Source: Bifidobacterium stellenboschense (GTDB lineage: Bacteria; Actinomycetota; Actinomycetes; Actinomycetales; Bifidobacteriaceae). Taken from it: a stretch of 64,000 nucleotides of DNA. Under the pieces are notes generated by a model. That model had not been told where the DNA came from and searched no databases. It was given only the letters and a program-made list of their open reading frames with translations. The stretch is taken from assembly GCF_000741785.1 (NCBI RefSeq), contig NZ_JGZP01000002.1, positions 1 to 64,000 on the forward strand, in the 5' to 3' direction. How positions within the stretch are numbered: the stretch's first letter is position 1; each line of letters opens with the position of its first letter. Both the position numbers and the translations under genes were made by a program. Of this stretch, positions 60,546-64,000 are shown piece after piece.

Positions 60546-61250
60546 ATGACATTCGGCGACGCCGCACGGCGACGGCCGCAGAGCATCGAACGGGACTTCG
60601 ACGCTCTGTTCCGGTACATGCGTCCCAAGCGGTTCCGCAACGGCGAGGATACCGGCGGCGAGCCGGCGGACTACATCTACGCGTATCACCCGGAGCAGGA
60701 ACTGGAGGTCGCGCGTCGCATCCCGTTGCTCGTGAACCGTCTGCAGGGCATGGACCCCGTGGACGCCGATGACGCCGCTCCGGCCGTGCTGGTCATCGAC
60801 CTGTACGAGCTGGCCATGCAGGTCATGAAGGATGATGACGTCTTTGACGCGGCCGTCGAACAGGAGTCCGACATGCATGGCGACGAGGATGAGGGAATCG
60901 ACGGCGACGAGTTCTATCAGGCGCTCGTCGGCATGCTCGATCCGGACGGCGACGGTCTGAAAGACGCGTTGAAGGAGCGGTACCGGCGGGCGAAAGCCCA
61001 TGACGAGGCGGATCTGGTGTTCGTGACCGGAGTGGGCCGGGTGTACCCGTACATCCGCGCGCATGCGCTGCTCGCCAGTCTTCAGGAGATCATGCCGGAG
61101 CATACGCCCGTGGTGTTGTTCTTCCCGGGGACCTATGAGAAGACGGCGTCGACCGTGTCGGTGATGCGCCTGTTCGATCGTCTCGAAGCGGACAACTACT
61201 ACCGGGCGTTCAGTCTCAACACCGCGATTCAGGAAGGAGCCGACGCATGA
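60546..61250 (+). CDS. brxB: BREX protein BrxB (DUF1788)
   Basis: 234-aa protein of the DUF1788 family, required in type 1 BREX, function not known in detail. It shows DFDALFRYMRPKRF near the start, YIYAYHPEQELEVARRIPLL, VFVTGVGRVYPYIRAHALL and VVLFFPGTYEKT. The ATG at 60546 has AGGAG about 12 bases upstream; the open frame reaches further but earlier codons overlap the end of brxA without similarity. The stop overlaps the brxC start by 4 bp (ATGA). Confidence 0.87.
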   Translation: MTFGDAARRRPQSIERDFDALFRYMRPKRFRNGEDTGGEPADYIYAYHPEQELEVARRIPLLVNRLQGMDPVDADDAAPAVLVIDLYELAMQVMKDDDVFDAAVEQESDMHGDEDEGIDGDEFYQALVGMLDPDGDGLKDALKERYRRAKAHDEADLVFVTGVGRVYPYIRAHALLASLQEIMPEHTPVVLFFPGTYEKTASTVSVMRLFDRLEADNYYRAFSLNTAIQEGADA

Positions 61251-64000
61251 GCGACATGGGCAAGGACACCGGCGACGCATTGCAGTTGAGGGACGTCTTC
61301 GTCAAGAACATCGACGACAAGATCGATGGTGTCATCAAGGCTAGCGACGACAGCAACCTCGTCGACGAGGTGCGCGAATACGTGCTGACCAATGAGATTC
61401 AGACCAATCTCGAACGGTTCCTCGACGCATACAACGATCCGTTCGCCGATTACACGAACGGCGTATGGATCTCGGGCTACTTCGGCTCGGGTAAGTCGCA
61501 CCTGTTGAAGATGCTCTCCCACATCCTCGGTGACGTCCCCGCGGGCGAGGCCTCGACCTCGCTCGCGGACGGCGGCGAGCCATTGAGCCGGGCGCAGGTC
61601 ATCGACATCACGAAATCCAAAGCCGGGGCCGCCGGGAATCATGAGCTCGAAGGACTGCTGGACGCGAACGCGTGCATCCCCGCCACGTCGTTGCTGTTCA
61701 ACATCGACAGCAAGGCGCAGCGGGGCAGCAGGACGGCGCTGCTGGACGCGTTCATCCGCGTGTTCGACGAGGCGCGCGGCTACTACGGCGCCAACAAGTA
61801 TGTGGCGAAGATGGAGCGTGATCTCGAAGCGAACGGGCGCCTCGACGAGTTCGCGCGCCGGTTCGAGGCCATCGCCGGCAAACCATGGTCGAAGGGTCGC
61901 GTGCAGGCCGCGTTCTCCGGTGCGAAGATCGACAAGGCGTTCGCCGCCGCCACGGGAGACGAGGTCGACGGCATCCTCAAGGACTACCAGCGTCAGTACA
62001 ATCCGACCATCGCCGACTTCGCCGACGACGTGGCCGATTGGCTGCGGCGCCAGCCGGACGGCCATCGTCTGGTCTTCCTCGTAGACGAGGTCGGCCAGTT
62101 CGTCGGCACCGACACTGACCGCATGCTCAACCTGCAGACCGTGACGGAGGAGCTGTTCTCCCGTACGAAGGGCCGCGCGTGGGTGATCGTCACCTCCCAG
62201 GAGGACATCGACTCCGTGATCGGCGACCGCACGGTCAGTCAGGGATTGGATTTCACGAAGATCAAGGGACGCTTCGCCATCAACCTGAAGCTTTCCAGCG
62301 CGGACGCCATCGAAGTCATCCAGAAGCGTCTGCTCACCAAGAACGAGCGGGGTGAAACGGCCGTAGAGGAACTGTGGCGTGGCCACCGTGACGAGCTCGA
62401 CGCCCTGTTCACCTTCCAAGGTGATGGCGCTCGACAGTTCAAGGATCTCAGGTTCGGCACCGAGGAGGATTTCACCGCCACCTACCCGTTCATCAACTAC
62501 CAGTTCACGCTGTTCCAGAATGCGATGCGCGGCATGAGCGACGCCGGGTTCTTCGAGGGGCAGCATCGTTCGGTGGGCGAGCGTTCGCTGCTGTCCACCG
62601 TCAGCAGCGCGCTCGTGGAACGCAAGAACGCTACGGTCGGCGCGCTCATGCCGTTCAGCGCCTTGTATGACGGCATCGCCGGCACCATCCAGAGCTCGGT
62701 GAACCATCGCATCAACGAGGCGGAACGCGAGCTTGGTTCCGATATCTGCGAGCTGGCCTTGCCGTTGCTCAAGGCGTTGCTGCTGGTCAAGCACGTCAAG
62801 GGGTTCAAGGCCACCGTGCGCAACCTGCGCATCCTCATCCTCGACCGGTTCGGCGAGAATCTGCCCGAGTTGGAGCGGCGCGTCCAGGACACGTTGGATG
62901 TGCTGGAACGTCAGAACTATGTGCATCGCACCGGCGACGAATACGAGTATCTGACCAACGACGAGCAGGCCGTCGAAAGCGAGATCAAGAACGTCGACGT
63001 CGAGGACCGGCGGATCCGCGAACGGCTGGGCGATATCGTCGGAGAGACGCTCGGTCAGCCCCTGTCCGTGGAATACGGGTCGGGACGGAACAGGACGAAA
63101 TTCCGCTACGGTCTGATCGTCGACGGCGTGGCGCAGGGCAAGTCGTACCCGATCATGCTGCACGTCGTCACCCCGATGGTCGATCTTCCGCAGGATGTCA
63201 AGATTCTGCGCTCGTCCGGCGAACGCGGCGAGCTGCACGTGGTTTTCGACGAGGATGCTTCCAAGCTTATGCGCGACCTGACCATGGTCGAACGCACGGA
63301 GAAGTATCTGCGTCTGCACGCCAACGAGCAGGGAGCGCGCAAACGCATCATCGACGACAAGCGCGGCAATCTCGGGACCATGTACCGGGAGTTGAAGACC
63401 ACGGTGTCCCAGGCGTTGCGGTCCTCCGTCATCGCCTATAACGGTGCCGTGCTGGAGACGAAGGCCCGTCAGGATGCGGCGGGCATCGTCTCGGAGGCGA
63501 TGCAGACGCTGATCGGGCGTCTCTACACCAATCTCGGCATGGTGGAGGGCCTCGCCTACGCCGAAAAGGACCTGCCCGGCGTGCTCGCCGACGCGTCCGT
63601 GCCGGTCGATGCTTCCCAGCCGTCGATTGGTGTGGGCACCGACACCGCGAGAAACCGTCTGGATTCGCCGGCGCAGGATGTGTTCGATTACGTGGCCGGT
63701 CAGGCCCGCCGCAACCTCGCGTCCACCGTGCGCGACGTCACCCGCCATTACGAGGACGAACCGTATGGCTGGCCGTTCACGGTCACGCTCGCCTGCCTGT
63801 GCCATCTGGTCGGTTCCGACCGTATCCGTCTGATGATCGACAGCAGGCGCGTGCCCCGCACCGACGTGGTCAAGAGCCTGACCAACCAGAAGACGGCGGA
63901 AAGCGTGCTCGTGGAGATTCCGAAACGCCACGACGCCGCCAAACTGAGGGATCTGCGTGAATTCGCCGCCGACTATCTCGGTATGGCCGGGGACAGGCTG
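61247..64000 (+). CDS. brxC: BREX P-loop ATPase BrxC (partial, runs off the window)
   Basis: 918 codons are present with no stop; complete BrxC proteins are about 1200 aa, so roughly the last quarter is missing. The start MSDMGKDTGDALQLRDVF (ATG at 61247, ATGA overlap with brxB, GGAAGGAG upstream) is followed by Walker A GYFGSGKSHLLKM near residue 80 and Walker B HRLVFLVDEVGQFVG near residue 275. BrxC is a large AAA-like ATPase that helps distinguish or modify DNA in BREX systems together with the PglX methyltransferase and PglZ, which would lie to the right. Confidence 0.9.
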   Translation, partial: MSDMGKDTGDALQLRDVFVKNIDDKIDGVIKASDDSNLVDEVREYVLTNEIQTNLERFLDAYNDPFADYTNGVWISGYFGSGKSHLLKMLSHILGDVPAGEASTSLADGGEPLSRAQVIDITKSKAGAAGNHELEGLLDANACIPATSLLFNIDSKAQRGSRTALLDAFIRVFDEARGYYGANKYVAKMERDLEANGRLDEFARRFEAIAGKPWSKGRVQAAFSGAKIDKAFAAATGDEVDGILKDYQRQYNPTIADFADDVADWLRRQPDGHRLVFLVDEVGQFVGTDTDRMLNLQTVTEELFSRTKGRAWVIVTSQEDIDSVIGDRTVSQGLDFTKIKGRFAINLKLSSADAIEVIQKRLLTKNERGETAVEELWRGHRDELDALFTFQGDGARQFKDLRFGTEEDFTATYPFINYQFTLFQNAMRGMSDAGFFEGQHRSVGERSLLSTVSSALVERKNATVGALMPFSALYDGIAGTIQSSVNHRINEAERELGSDICELALPLLKALLLVKHVKGFKATVRNLRILILDRFGENLPELERRVQDTLDVLERQNYVHRTGDEYEYLTNDEQAVESEIKNVDVEDRRIRERLGDIVGETLGQPLSVEYGSGRNRTKFRYGLIVDGVAQGKSYPIMLHVVTPMVDLPQDVKILRSSGERGELHVVFDEDASKLMRDLTMVERTEKYLRLHANEQGARKRIIDDKRGNLGTMYRELKTTVSQALRSSVIAYNGAVLETKARQDAAGIVSEAMQTLIGRLYTNLGMVEGLAYAEKDLPGVLADASVPVDASQPSIGVGTDTARNRLDSPAQDVFDYVAGQARRNLASTVRDVTRHYEDEPYGWPFTVTLACLCHLVGSDRIRLMIDSRRVPRTDVVKSLTNQKTAESVLVEIPKRHDAAKLRDLREFAADYLGMAGDRL

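Noticed and set aside
61229..63931. 900-codon open frame on the minus strand
   Set aside because: It lies wholly opposite brxB/brxC; the plus-strand BrxC frame has clear Walker motifs and an ATGA overlap with brxB.

Overview
The window is a 64 kb stretch of a high-GC Gram-positive chromosome. Several markers point to an actinobacterium of the genus Bifidobacterium: RpoB/RpoC with actinobacterial features, a folate block with a fused FolB-FolK next to a DUF3180 protein, mycobacterial-type SerC beside a DUF2530 protein, a SenX3-like kinase beside PhoU, and a Corynebacterium-type GlgA. The genus is an inference from gene content and protein similarity; the species cannot be told. Most of the region is core housekeeping DNA. 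There is no rRNA operon, IS transposase, prophage or CRISPR array.

Layout. 0.3-8 kb: rpoC and rpoB on the minus strand. 8.4-11.3 kb: a small membrane protein, mutY, and divergent trmL. 11.2-13.6 kb: a repeat-dense island with three copies of a 113-bp nested palindrome around a DUF559-like nuclease-fold gene. 13.6-19.3 kb: a zinc-ribbon membrane protein, a UPF0210/ACT pair, and an MFS drug exporter. 20-28.5 kb: a minus-strand operon dacB-hpt-ftsH-folE-folP-folB/K-DUF3180. 28.7-35.6 kb: glycosyltransferases, an AI-2E-family membrane protein, an iron alcohol dehydrogenase and cyclopropane fatty acid synthase. 35.6-39.1 kb: a nucleoside deoxyribosyltransferase, tRNA-Phe, tRNA-Asp, galE, trmB and tRNA-Glu. 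39.3-41 kb: an AbiEii-like nucleotidyltransferase with an HTH partner, framed by palindromic repeats. 41.3-51.4 kb: GH20 hexosaminidase, tyrosine phosphatase, folA-thyA, OsmC, a universal stress protein, two secreted peptidoglycan hydrolases, serC and a DUF2530 protein. 51.7-58.3 kb: a SenX3-like kinase, phoU, gpmA, a damaged menA, a small membrane protein and glgA. 58.4-64 kb: an ABC ATPase, then the start of a BREX phage-exclusion locus (brxA, brxB, brxC), which runs off the right edge.

How the genes fit together. The folate block (folE, folP, folB/K) and the separate folA-thyA pair cover most of tetrahydrofolate synthesis and dTMP production. hpt, the deoxyribosyltransferase and the DHFR/thymidylate synthase pair support nucleotide supply. 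The cell-wall genes (dacB, NlpC/P60, CHAP) and the glycosyltransferase cluster act at the envelope. phoU and the kinase suggest phosphate sensing, although the kinase lacks the usual phospho-acceptor histidine.

The most unusual features are: (i) a family of intergenic hairpins scattered through the window whose stems vary in sequence but keep pairing, around GAA or GCA loops; (ii) the 113-bp nested palindromes; (iii) the toxin-antitoxin-like pair framed by about 50-bp palindromic units; (iv) the BREX operon with an unknown low-GC gene at its edge; (v) an Asn in RpoB at the position of E. coli His526 in the rifampicin pocket; (vi) a degenerate second HPPK domain on FolB-FolK; and (vii) a menA lacking its first Asp-rich motif.
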